From Aminobacter sp. J41 (GTDB taxonomy: Bacteria > Pseudomonadota > Alphaproteobacteria > Rhizobiales > Rhizobiaceae), in contig NZ_JAGL01000008.1 of NCBI RefSeq assembly GCF_000526635.1, positions 79,457 to 143,456 on the forward strand: a stretch of DNA of 64,000 nt, read 5' to 3'. Positions 27,674-36,852 of this stretch are shown here, in pieces. The notes beneath the pieces are model-generated. The model had not been told where the DNA came from. It searched no databases and saw nothing but the letters and a program-made list of their open reading frames with translations. The position numbers and the translations under genes are program-made. Position 1 is the first letter of the stretch; every line of letters starts with the position of its first letter.

Positions 27674-28128
27674 GCGAAACCGGCGCCCTCCCTTGGGACA
27701 ATCCGCGCTTCCGCAACTGGATTGCGCTGGTGCGGGCGGAAAAAGCGGTTGTGCGTGCGCTTACCCGCGAGCTTGCGGCGCTCGACCTCAAGATCGGCCA
27801 GCTCGACGTGATGATGAACATCTTTCGTCACCCCGGCATGTCGCAGCACGAAGTGGCGCGAAAGCTGCTCGTCGGCCGCTCGAACATCACCATGCTGGTA
27901 CCGCAGCTCGAGACGCAAGGGCTGGTCCGGCGCGAGGGCGACCCTAAAGACAAGCGCATCATCCGCCTCTACCTGACCGACACAGGCACCCAGAAGCTGA
28001 TGGAGGCGTTAAAGGTCTACACGCAGCTGCTCGACAAGGTGATGGCGCAGTCAACGCCTGCCCAGTGCGATGCGCTCGGCGATCAGATGCGGCGAATCGA
28101 GCAGATGCTGGATACCGGCGAAGACTGA
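27670..28128 (+). CDS. MarR-family transcriptional regulator
   Basis: A 152-residue winged-helix regulator. The DNA-binding region runs from LAALDLKIGQLDVMMNIFRHPGMSQHEVARKLLVGRSNITMLVPQLETQGLVRREGDPKDKRIIRLYLT, with helix-turn-helix and wing as usual. The ligand is unknown. Overlaps the rhodanese by 4 nt; its TGA abuts the stop of the convergent rrf2 reading (TGATCA palindrome). Confidence 0.88.
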   Translation: MSETGALPWDNPRFRNWIALVRAEKAVVRALTRELAALDLKIGQLDVMMNIFRHPGMSQHEVARKLLVGRSNITMLVPQLETQGLVRREGDPKDKRIIRLYLTDTGTQKLMEALKVYTQLLDKVMAQSTPAQCDALGDQMRRIEQMLDTGED

Positions 28129-28581
28129 TCAGCCCTGCGAACGCAGCAGCACCGTCGCCACGTCGTCATGGCCGCGTCGCGCATCTCGGCAAGGCTCCGA
28201 TTATCGAGCACCGTTGCCACGGCCTGCCGAACCTCCAGCATCACATGCCGGACCTGGCAGGTCGCCTCGTCGCAATCCTCACAGCGCTGGTAGCTGGTCT
28301 GGCTGGCGCAGGGAATCGGAGCCAGCGGGCCATCCAGCACGCGGATGACATGACCGACCTTGATCTCGGAAGCTGGCTTGGCGAGCCGGTAGCCGCCATC
28401 CTTGCCCTTGCGGCTATGGACGAAGCCGGCATTGCGCAGCTCGCCCAAAATCGCGTCCAAAAACTTCTTCGGGATGTTATTGGCGATTGCGATCTCGCTG
28501 ACGAACTCGAACTGACCAGGCGGCAGATGCGCCAGGTGCATCAATGCCTTCAGCCCGTATTTTGCCCTTTCTGGTGAGCAT
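28129..28581 (-). pseudogene. Rrf2-family regulator with two compensating frameshifts
   Basis: A Rrf2/IscR-like helix-turn-helix regulator with a Cys-rich cluster motif (C-x8-C-x2-C-x4-C around PCASQTSYQRCEDC). It cannot be translated continuously as written. The family start MLTRKGK (ATG at 28581) is in one frame. The body from YGLKALMHLAHLPPG to LAEMRD is in another. The plausible end HDDVATVLLRSQG-stop is back in the first. Removing one base from the A4 run (T4 at 28560-28563 on the plus strand) and adding one base near 28171-28183 gives an ordinary protein of about 150 residues. Either a decayed gene or two assembly errors. Confidence 0.8.
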
Positions 28582-28753
28582 CGCTCGCGCCCTGCAGACA
28601 GTCGGCCCCGCCGACTGGTTGTGGCGGCTGCCGAGTATTTCCCTAGCCGCATCCGTTGCTTGTCTGATAGGCCCGGCGCTTCTCACATACAACAGCAAAT
28701 GCGACAGAATTGCGCGTTTGCCTAACGGATATGCGACGCCCGCTGCAGCGCGC

Positions 28754-28990
28754 CTACTTGCCGGTCGGCTGCGAAGACATCTGTCCCCGTTTCCTTGGCT
28801 TTGGCTGCGCCGGGAAATCGATGATCGTCGCGCTCCTCCGGGGCGCACGATACTCGGCAGCGAGGAGCGCGTCGATCAGGATATCAAGAGCCTGTCGCGT
28901 TCTTTCGCTCAGTTCATCGTTCCCACCGAGCAGGCGATAGGCTTCCTCCAAATGGCGGCGTACGGCCGGAAAGGTCGTGGTCACAGGCAT
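28754..28990 (-). CDS. Small hypothetical protein, paralogue of the one at 18447
   Basis: A 78-residue protein of unknown function (MPVTTTFPAVRRHLEEAYRLL...). GGAGAG precedes the ATG closely. Residues 10-60 resemble the 71-residue protein at 18447-18662, including -HL--A---L-G-DE and a terminal Ile-x-Phe-Pro. The C-terminus is basic (QPKPRKRGQ). An in-frame ATG 46 codons upstream is unlikely because that extension is unlike any protein. Confidence 0.6.
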   Translation of the reverse strand: MPVTTTFPAVRRHLEEAYRLLGGNDELSERTRQALDILIDALLAAEYRAPRRSATIIDFPAQPKPRKRGQMSSQPTGK

Positions 28991-29196
28991 CTCTCCATGT
29001 CGCCCCCCATGTGCGACGGGTTTGCGCCCGCAACCGTTTCCATAGGTAAAACGGGAAAGCCCGCATTTTAATGATCGGGCGGCGGTCCACATATGTGGTT
29101 TACGCACATGATGAATCACGTGTCGCACCAGGTGCCGTAGCCTTCGAAACCGGCTATGGACTGTCAGGCGTGCAGAGTTTTTGAGGAGGCAGCGGA

Positions 29197-30636
<1,440 letters not shown>

Positions 30637-30726
30637 GCACGGCAGCCTTGCACCCGCACCCCTTGAACCCGAGCGCCTTCGGTGCGAAATGAAGGACTGG
30701 TAAATTTCTAGGATGGTAGCGGCCAA

Positions 30727-31560
30727 ATGGTCACTTATCTCGATGCGGAGACGGCACCGCTTCGCAATACCGGTCAGATCCGTCTCTACAACGCGGAAGC
30801 CTTTGAAGGCATGCGCAAGGCCTGCCAGGTTACCGCGCGCTGCCTCGACGAACTCGTCTCATTCGTGAAACCCGGCGTAACGACGCTCGAGATCGACCGT
30901 TTCGCGTTCGAGTTCGGCATGGACAACGGCGCTCTCCCGGCCACGCTGAACTACCGCGGCTATACGCGCTCGGTGTGCACCTCGATCAACCACGTCGTCT
31001 GCCACGGCATTCCGGACGACAAGCCGCTGCGCGAGGGTGACATCGTCAACATCGACGTCACCTACATCGTTGATGGCTGGCATGGCGATTCCAGCCGCAT
31101 GTACCCGGTCGGCCAGATCAAGCGTGCCGCGGAGCGCCTGCTGGAAGTCACGCACGAATGCCTCATGCGCGGTATTGCTGCCGTGAAGCCCGGCGCACGC
31201 ACCGGCGCGATTGGGGCCGCGATCCAGGCCTACGCCGAGGCCGAGCGCTGCTCGGTGGTTCGCGACTTCTGCGGCCACGGCGTCGGCCGCCTGTTCCACG
31301 ACGCGCCGAACATCCTGCACTACGGGCATGCCAACGAGGGTGTCGAGATGCGCCCAGGCATGATCTTCACGATCGAGCCGATGATCAATCTCGGGAAGCC
31401 GCATGTGAAGGTGCTGTCGGACGGCTGGACGGCTGTCACCCGCGACCGTTCGCTTACCGCGCAGTATGAGCATGCGGTCGGCGTCACCGAGACCGGCTGC
31501 GAGGTCTTTACCCTCTCCCCGGCGGGCCTGTTTGCCCCCGGCATCACGATCGGGAAGTGA
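30727..31560 (+). CDS. map: Type I methionine aminopeptidase
   Basis: Removes the N-terminal methionine from nascent proteins. The 277-residue enzyme carries the pita-bread-fold metal ligands in NIDVTYIVDGWHGDSSRMY, FCGHGVGRLFHDAPNILHYG and FTIEPMI. radC begins 1 nt after the stop, so the two were probably co-transcribed; this map-radC order is common in alphaproteobacteria. Confidence 0.95.
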   Translation: MVTYLDAETAPLRNTGQIRLYNAEAFEGMRKACQVTARCLDELVSFVKPGVTTLEIDRFAFEFGMDNGALPATLNYRGYTRSVCTSINHVVCHGIPDDKPLREGDIVNIDVTYIVDGWHGDSSRMYPVGQIKRAAERLLEVTHECLMRGIAAVKPGARTGAIGAAIQAYAEAERCSVVRDFCGHGVGRLFHDAPNILHYGHANEGVEMRPGMIFTIEPMINLGKPHVKVLSDGWTAVTRDRSLTAQYEHAVGVTETGCEVFTLSPAGLFAPGITIGK

Positions 31561-31561
31561 C

Positions 31562-32326
31562 ATGACGGGCGGGGAAGAAGACGAACGCGGCTTCTTCTCC
31601 GAGTTCCCGGTTGCCATGCCGCAACCGGCTCCTGCGCCGCCCTGGAAGGCGGACAAGCCACACTATCTCGGCCATCGCGATCGCCTCCGAAACCGTTTCC
31701 TTGAAAACGGGGCCACCACCCTCGCCGACTACGAGCTCCTCGAGCTCCTGCTCTTCCGCTCGATCCCGCGCGCCGACACCAAGGGAATAGCCAAGGCGCT
31801 GATTGCCCGCTTCGGCTCCTTTGCGGAGGTCTTAGGCGCACCGCCGCACCTGCTGCGCGAAGTGCGCGGCGTAGGCGACAGCGTCGCGCTGGACATCAAG
31901 GTGATCGCCGAAGCCGCGCGCCGCATGACGCGTGGCGAGATCGCAAAGCGCCCCCTACTCGGCACCTGGCAGCAGGTTCTCGACTATTGCCGCACGGCAA
32001 TGGCGTTCTAGGAACGCGAGACGTTCCGCATCCTCTTTCTCGACAAGAAGAACGTGCTGATCGCCGACGAAGTGCAGCAAGTCGGCACGGTCGACCACAC
32101 GCCCGCCTATCCGCGCGAGGTGGCTCGCCGCGCGCTGGAACTGTCGGCGACCGCCATCATCCTCGTCCATAATCATCCCTCCGGCGATCCGACGCCCTCG
32201 CGCGCCGATATCGAGATGACGAAGCTCATCATCGAGGCCGCGCGGCCGCTGAACATCGTCGTCCATGACCACATCATTATCGGCAAGCACGGCCATGCGA
32301 GCCTGAAGGGCTTGCAGCTGATCTGA
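31562..32326 (+). pseudogene. radC: radC interrupted by an in-frame TAG
   Basis: A RadC/JAMM-domain DNA-repair-associated protein of 255 codons split by a TAG at 32009-32011 (codon 150). The frame is otherwise continuous: an N-terminal helix-hairpin-helix-like part (LADYELLELLLFRSIPRADTK ... VRGVGDSVALDIKVIAEA) precedes the stop, and the JAMM metal site (His203, His205, Asp216 in [15 protein letters not shown]) follows it. The residue at the stop is usually Glu, so a single GAG to TAG change would explain it. Without read-through the catalytic-type domain is lost. A GTG restart at 32054 would truncate that domain. Confidence 0.9.
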
Positions 32327-32354
32327 CCAGCGGCTCCTCGGAACTCCACGCAAA

Positions 32355-32379
32355 CAAAAAGGCCGCCCGGAGGCGGCCT
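32355..32379 (-). terminator. Left half-copy of the radC/tig terminator (acts on the minus strand)
   Basis: Hairpin AGGCCGCCCGGAGGCGGCCT at 32360-32379 with five A at 32355-32359, that is a T-run on the minus strand. It would end tig transcripts. The plus strand has no T-run here because CAGTTTG of the inserted element follows instead. Confidence 0.8.
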
Positions 32380-32510
32380 CAGTTTGTTGACAAACCCTCG
32401 ACGCACCTTTCCGGAGACCGAGATTCACGGAACGTCTCAGAGTCAAAGTGAGAACGGATCGGAATCAACAAGTCTGATTTGAAGGCTCGCGGAACTTTGT
32501 CAGCAGTCTG
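32380..32510. mobile_element. 131-bp inverted-repeat mini-element related to the IS1182-like end at 63680
   Basis: Begins CAGTTTGTTGACAAA and ends TTTGTCAGCAGTCTG; the two ends are inverted repeats (12 of 15 bases). The left part shares TGACAAACC, CCGGAG and ATTCA, in order and at similar spacing, with the transposase element at the right edge of the window. It has no coding capacity. It is flanked on both sides by identical 20-bp terminator hairpins. Best read as a MITE or internally deleted copy that inserted into a bidirectional terminator. Confidence 0.7.
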
Positions 32511-32533
32511 AGGCCGCCCGGAGGCGGCCTTTT
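32511..32533 (+). terminator. Right half-copy of the radC/tig terminator (acts on the plus strand)
   Basis: The same 20-bp hairpin at 32511-32530, here followed by TTTTCG on the plus strand, so it would end map-radC transcripts. On the minus side CAGACTGC of the mini-element replaces a T-run. Confidence 0.8.
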
Positions 32534-32553
32534 CGATTCCTTGCCAGGAGCGC

Positions 32554-34038
32554 TTACTCGGCAGCGTCGTCCTTGGCGGCCTTCTTCTTCGGAGCGGCCT
32601 TCTTCTTGGCCTCGCCCTCGCCTGCCTCATCGGCAGCCTTGGCCTTCGAAGCAGCCTTCTTGGCCGGCTTCTTCTCTTCCTTGGCCTCGCCCTCGCCTTC
32701 CTCGTCATCAGCGAGCAGCTCGTCCTTCGAGACCTTCTTGTCGTCGACGGAGATGACGGTCAGCAGGTGGTCGACAACCTTCTCCTCGAACAGCGGCGCG
32801 CGGATGCTTGCGAGCGCGTTCGGGTTGCTGCGGTAGAACTCGTAGACCTGCTGCTGCTGGCTCGCCGGGACGCGGCGGATCTGGTCGAACAGGGCGCGCT
32901 GCAGCTCCTCGTCGGTGACCTGGACGCCGGCCTTCTCGCCGATGTCGGCCAGGACCAGGCCGAGGCGGACGCGGCGCTCTGCAAGGCGCTGGTACTCGTT
33001 GCGAGCCTCGATCTCGGTGGTGCCTTCGTCAGCGAAGGTGCGGCCAGCGCGAGCGAGGTCGTTGTTGACCTGGGCCCAGATGTTGTTGAACTCAGCGTCG
33101 ACCAGCTTCGACGGAGCCTCGAACTTGTAGGCCTCATCCAGCGCGTCGAGCAGCTGGCGCTTGGCCTTCTGGCGGGTAACCGCGCCGTACTGGCTCTCGA
33201 TCTGGCCCTTCACGACTTCGCGGAGCTTCTCGAGGCTCTCAAGACCGAGCTGCTTGGCGACTTCGTCGTTCAGCTCGAGCTCGGCCGGCTTGGCGACAGC
33301 CTTCACCTTGATGTCGAAAGTGGCTTCCTTGCCAGCGAGATGAGCGGCCGGGTACTGCTCAGGGAAGGTGACAGTGATGACCTTCTCTTCGCCGGCCTTG
33401 AGGCCGACCAGCTGGTCCTCGAAGCCCGGGATGAACTGGTTGGAGCCAAGGACGAGATCGGCATCCTCGGCAGCGCCGCCCTCGAAGGCCTCGCCGTCGA
33501 TCTTGCCGAGGTAGTCGAAGGTGACCTTGTCACCCTGCTCGGCCTTGCCCTTCTTCTCCTCGTAGGTGCGCGCGGAATTCGCGACCTGTTCAACGTGCTC
33601 GTTAACTTCCTCTTCCGGAACGTCGTAGACGAGGCGGGTGATCTTGAGCGTGGACAGGTCCTTCTGCTCGATCTCCGGCAGAACCTCGTACTCGAGCGAG
33701 AACTCGAAATCGGCAGCGCCGGCGAGGATCTTCTCGGCCTCGGCCTCATCCTCGGTCATGATGACTTCCGGCTGCATCGCAGCCTTCTCACCGCGCTCCT
33801 CCAGGATCGAGCGGGTCGAGTTGTTGAGGATCTCGTTGACGACCTCCGCCATGAACGACTTGCCGTACATCTTGCGCAGGTGCTGGATCGGCACCTTTCC
33901 GGGACGGAAGCCGTTGATGCGTGCCTTATCCTTAGCCGCGAAAAGCCGCTCAGTGAGCTTGGCTTCCAGGTCGGAGGCTGGGACGATCACCTTGATCTGG
34001 CGCTTCAGCCCCGTGTTGAGCGTTTCGGTAACCTGCAT
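32554..34038 (-). CDS. tig: Trigger factor
   Basis: Ribosome-bound chaperone and peptidyl-prolyl isomerase. The 494-residue product has the ribosome-binding domain with the signature region [19 protein letters not shown] (about 42-60), the FKBP-like domain ([20 protein letters not shown]) and the long helical C-terminal chaperone part. It ends with an unusually Lys/Ala-rich, basic tail of roughly 45 residues ([14 protein letters not shown] ... [12 protein letters not shown]), longer than the E. coli protein and common in alphaproteobacteria. Confidence 0.96.
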   Translation of the reverse strand: MQVTETLNTGLKRQIKVIVPASDLEAKLTERLFAAKDKARINGFRPGKVPIQHLRKMYGKSFMAEVVNEILNNSTRSILEERGEKAAMQPEVIMTEDEAEAEKILAGAADFEFSLEYEVLPEIEQKDLSTLKITRLVYDVPEEEVNEHVEQVANSARTYEEKKGKAEQGDKVTFDYLGKIDGEAFEGGAAEDADLVLGSNQFIPGFEDQLVGLKAGEEKVITVTFPEQYPAAHLAGKEATFDIKVKAVAKPAELELNDEVAKQLGLESLEKLREVVKGQIESQYGAVTRQKAKRQLLDALDEAYKFEAPSKLVDAEFNNIWAQVNNDLARAGRTFADEGTTEIEARNEYQRLAERRVRLGLVLADIGEKAGVQVTDEELQRALFDQIRRVPASQQQQVYEFYRSNPNALASIRAPLFEEKVVDHLLTVISVDDKKVSKDELLADDEEGEGEAKEEKKPAKKAASKAKAADEAGEGEAKKKAAPKKKAAKDDAAE

Positions 34039-34433
34039 CTCAAAACCTTTGTCTTCGTCTAGCCGCCGGGTCCGGCGGCTCGCCGTTCAGCGTGCGGGAA
34101 TAGCGTGCCGGGGAACGGGATGGTAGGGAAATTTTTGCCGGCCAACTTGTTGGAGGGCCTGCTTAATTCCGTCACTGACCAGCCTGTACCCGGATTGGCG
34201 CCGCGTTCAGGCAGCACAAATCGCGCCCCTATATAGCCAGTTTTAGGGCAAACGCCAGCGTTTCTGGCCAAATTGCTTTACAGAAGGGCGAATTCTGCAG
34301 CCTGTGCGCTTTTGAGGACTTTTCGCCCACCGCTTCGGTTGCTTGCACCTGCTCAGCGGCCAGTCGGCCAGGCACCGCGACGGCGAGGAACTCCCGCTTC
34401 AGGTCTAACCTGCTTGCATCTGGGTAGCCGCAA
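34039..34433. other. Gene-free region between tig and the tRNA-Leu promoter
   Basis: About 395 bases. No reading frame with convincing codon use or start site. It must hold the tig promoter on the minus strand (an AT-rich TATATA lies near 34232-34238, without a clear -35). No repeat or RNA gene recognised. Confidence 0.6.
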
Positions 34434-34462
34434 TTGGCCACTTGCGAGTGCCGGCATTATAT
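34434..34462 (+). promoter_or_regulatory. Promoter of tRNA-Leu
   Basis: TTGGCC (34434-34439) and TTATAT (34457-34462) with 17-nt spacing, 18 nt before the tRNA. Confidence 0.7.
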
Positions 34463-34480
34463 CATAGTGACAGCGCCGTT

Positions 34481-34565
34481 GCGGGTGTGGCGAAATTGGT
34501 AGACGCACCAGATTTAGGTTCTGGCGCCGAGAGGCGTGGGGGTTCAAGTCCCTCCACCCGCACCA
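34481..34565 (+). tRNA. tRNA-Leu(TAG)
   Basis: 85 nt including encoded CCA. The acceptor stem is GCGGGTG/CACCCGC. The anticodon stem CCAGA/TCTGG surrounds loop TTTAGGT (anticodon TAG, codon CTA). A long class II variable arm (GCGCCGAGAGGCGT) and T-arm GGGGTTCAAGTCCCT confirm leucine. Confidence 0.97.
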
Positions 34566-34631
34566 TCAGCCCTCAGAGGCGCACCCAATCCCCTTAACTT
34601 GACAACCAATAGTGCTGGGCTAGGCTTTGGC

Positions 34632-35240
34632 GTGGTCAGCCATTTGGCTCCCGAGGTTCGGGGCTCGCGTCTTCAAGGCAAGCTATTCCGCGTGGTTCTC
34701 GCCGCGGTCGTCGTGAGTGTGGCGCTTGGAAGCCGTGTCCTGGCGTCGCCGCAGTTTGCGCTTGAGCCCTGGCAGGGTGGGCCGAAGCCTGCGTGGACAC
34801 TGGATGTCCTGGATGGCGAGAAGCTGACGCTTGAGGGCTACCTCGGCAAGCCCGTCATCGTCCATTTCTTCGCCACATGGTGCGAGCCCTGCGTCGAGGA
34901 GCTCGGCTCGCTGGAGCGGCTTACCAACCGCAAGTACAGTGGCCTCGCGATCCTTGCCATCGACGTCGGCGAAATCGACGCGCGCGTGCGCAACTTCCTA
35001 CGAAAGCATCCTGTCAATTTTCCGGTCCTGCTCGATCGCGATCGCGCGGTGACGAAGACGTGGCAGGTCACCGCGCTGCCGACGAGCTTCGTGCTGGCCT
35101 GCGGTCTCACGCCCGTCCTGCACGTGCGAGGCGACATCGCATGGGACAGTGCCGAAGTCGCCACCACCCTTGACCAAGCCATCCAAACGCCCGCCGAGGG
35201 GCAGCCAGCATGCAACCAGCAAAGGGAGGAAAGTGAATGA
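34632..35240 (+). CDS. TlpA/ResA-like periplasmic thioredoxin
   Basis: A 202-residue thiol-disulfide protein with an N-terminal signal or anchor (LFRVVLAAVVVSVALGSRVLA) and the redox motif FFATWCEPCVEEL (Cys84, Cys87), with cis-Pro in TALPTSFV. GTG at 34632 is chosen; the open frame continues upstream into tRNA-Leu, which cannot be coding. The stop overlaps the next gene as ATGA, so it is coupled to the secreted transglutaminase-like protein, perhaps to keep one of its Cys reduced (inference). Confidence 0.85.
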   Translation: MVSHLAPEVRGSRLQGKLFRVVLAAVVVSVALGSRVLASPQFALEPWQGGPKPAWTLDVLDGEKLTLEGYLGKPVIVHFFATWCEPCVEELGSLERLTNRKYSGLAILAIDVGEIDARVRNFLRKHPVNFPVLLDRDRAVTKTWQVTALPTSFVLACGLTPVLHVRGDIAWDSAEVATTLDQAIQTPAEGQPACNQQREESE

Positions 35241-36337
35241 CAAGTCGGCGTGAATTCCTGGCCGGAACGGCCGCTTTTTCCGCAGCTGCATTGATGCTGC
35301 CAAACGTGGCAAGGGCCGAAGTGAAATTCGACCCCCAGCCCGGTAAGTGGCGCACCTTCAGCATCACAACGCGCATTGAGCTGGCGGATGCGGGCAAGGC
35401 CGCCCACGTCTGGGTGCCGCTGCCGTCGCTGACGGAAGATGCGTGGATTGTGCCCGAGGGAGACGAGTGGTCGAGCAATGCGGCCTCCGCCGAAATCATC
35501 ACCGACCCAAAGTACGGCGCAAAATTGTTGCGCGCGAACTTTGCCGTCGGCAACGAGCCTGGTGTGATCGAAGTGAGGAGCCGGATCAGGACACAGGACC
35601 GCGGCGCGCCGTTCGGCGGCACGAGGGCTGCGGCGTCGCTGAGTGATTCTGAGCGGCAGTTGTTCCTCGAGCCGACCGAACTGATGCCGACCGACGGGAT
35701 AGTCAAGGAGACGGCCGACAAGATCACCGGCGGCGCCGGCGACGAGGTCGCCAGGGCCCGCGCGATCTATGACTGGATCGTCGAGAATTGCCACCGCGAC
35801 AAGTCGGTACGCGGCTGCGGCACGGGCGACGTTGCGAGCATGCTGGAGTCGGGCAACCTGGGCGGCAAGTGCGCGGACCTCAACGCGCTCTATGTGGCGC
35901 TGGCACGGGCATCTGGCCTTCCGGCACGCGACGTCTACGGTCTGCGCGTCGCCCCGTCCCGGTTTGGCTACAAGAGCCTCGGCGCCGGTTCGGAGAACGT
36001 CACCAAGGCACAGCACTGCCGGGCGGAAGTGTATCTTACCGGCTATGGCTGGGTCGCTGTCGATCCGGCGGACGTGCGCAAGGTGATGCTGGAAGAACCG
36101 CCAGCGGACAATCCGATCGATGCGCCGGTCGTTGTCGCGGCGCGCGAAAAGCTGTTCGGCGCCTGGGAGGGCAACTGGCTTGCCTACAACACCGCCCACG
36201 ACCTCGTGCTGCCGGGTTCGCAGCACAAGGTGGCGTTTCTAATGTACCCGCAGGCCGAGGTCGGCGGCGAACTTCTCGATTCGCTTGACCCGGATACCTT
36301 CAAGTACACGATCACTTCGGCGGAGATCGCTTCCTGA
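35237..36337 (+). CDS. Secreted transglutaminase-like protein with Tat signal
   Basis: A 366-residue protein with twin-arginine signal (SRREFLAGTAAFSAAALML, then ARA). The transglutaminase-like core has the triad Cys212 (GGKCADLNALYVALA), His260 (AQHCRAEVYL) and Asp276 (GWVAVDPADV). Members are usually cysteine proteases or amidases of unknown substrate. It follows the TlpA-like gene with a 4-nt overlap. The Tat machinery is encoded at 58-60 kb. Confidence 0.88.
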   Translation: MTSRREFLAGTAAFSAAALMLPNVARAEVKFDPQPGKWRTFSITTRIELADAGKAAHVWVPLPSLTEDAWIVPEGDEWSSNAASAEIITDPKYGAKLLRANFAVGNEPGVIEVRSRIRTQDRGAPFGGTRAAASLSDSERQLFLEPTELMPTDGIVKETADKITGGAGDEVARARAIYDWIVENCHRDKSVRGCGTGDVASMLESGNLGGKCADLNALYVALARASGLPARDVYGLRVAPSRFGYKSLGAGSENVTKAQHCRAEVYLTGYGWVAVDPADVRKVMLEEPPADNPIDAPVVVAAREKLFGAWEGNWLAYNTAHDLVLPGSQHKVAFLMYPQAEVGGELLDSLDPDTFKYTITSAEIAS

Positions 36338-36852
36338 TTGGATATTGGGGGGTGGGCGGCACGAGCCTGCCCCTGACAGCCTCAACATCACGATCTGGGC
36401 GTTGTTGCGATTACGCCTGTTTTAGGTCGATTGCGTCACTTCAACCTGCCGACGCGGATGCCCATTCTCGTCGGCACCAAAGGTCCCCACAGGCCGCCAT
36501 TTCGGCCTGACCATTTTCAGCTTATCGTGCCCCTAAAGCATTGCGGACCGGAAGTCGCCGCTTCTTCCGTTGCGTAAGTTCTGGTGTCAGCACCCTTCTC
36601 AACAAAGACTACGCAGACACAAATAGGTTCGCAATATGGACCTCATCGCTTCTTCCAAGAATATTGATCTCTCACTTTGGATGTGCAAACCTCAACTTGG
36701 AGGAGCTTGGTGGTCCACGATGTGGATCACCGGTTAAGCACGAGGATCGCACAAGCGGCCGTGCAGAGGGGGACTCATCCGGATTGTTTTCCGCGTGGAG
36801 GCGCAGGAGGAAATTCGGGGAGTTGCCGTCGGATCTGGGAGGAGCGACCGCA
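36338..36852. other. Gene-free region upstream of the TRAP cluster
   Basis: 515 bases, AT-richer than the neighbours around 36580-36720. It holds an 18-bp hairpin (AGGCCG/CGGCCT at 36491-36508, weak T-tract after) that could end the transglutaminase transcript, and a 21-bp operator-like palindrome at 36710-36730. The frame of the TRAP gene is open through the second part but without protein-like composition. Confidence 0.6.
36710..36730. promoter_or_regulatory. Operator-like palindrome
   Basis: GTGGTCCAC-GAT-GTGGATCAC: 9-bp arms matching at 8 positions around a 3-nt spacer, 122 nt before the TRAP permease start. A candidate site for the IclR regulator at 40661, but no promoter element ties it down. 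Confidence 0.45.

Noticed and set aside
34229..34441. 70-codon open frame on the minus strand upstream of tig
   Set aside because: No ribosome site and no family resemblance; it overlaps the likely promoter regions of tig and tRNA-Leu.
36541..36852. N-terminal extension of the TRAP permease by 104 codons
   Set aside because: No membrane or domain character, and a strong ribosome site (GGGAGGAG) precedes ATG 36853.
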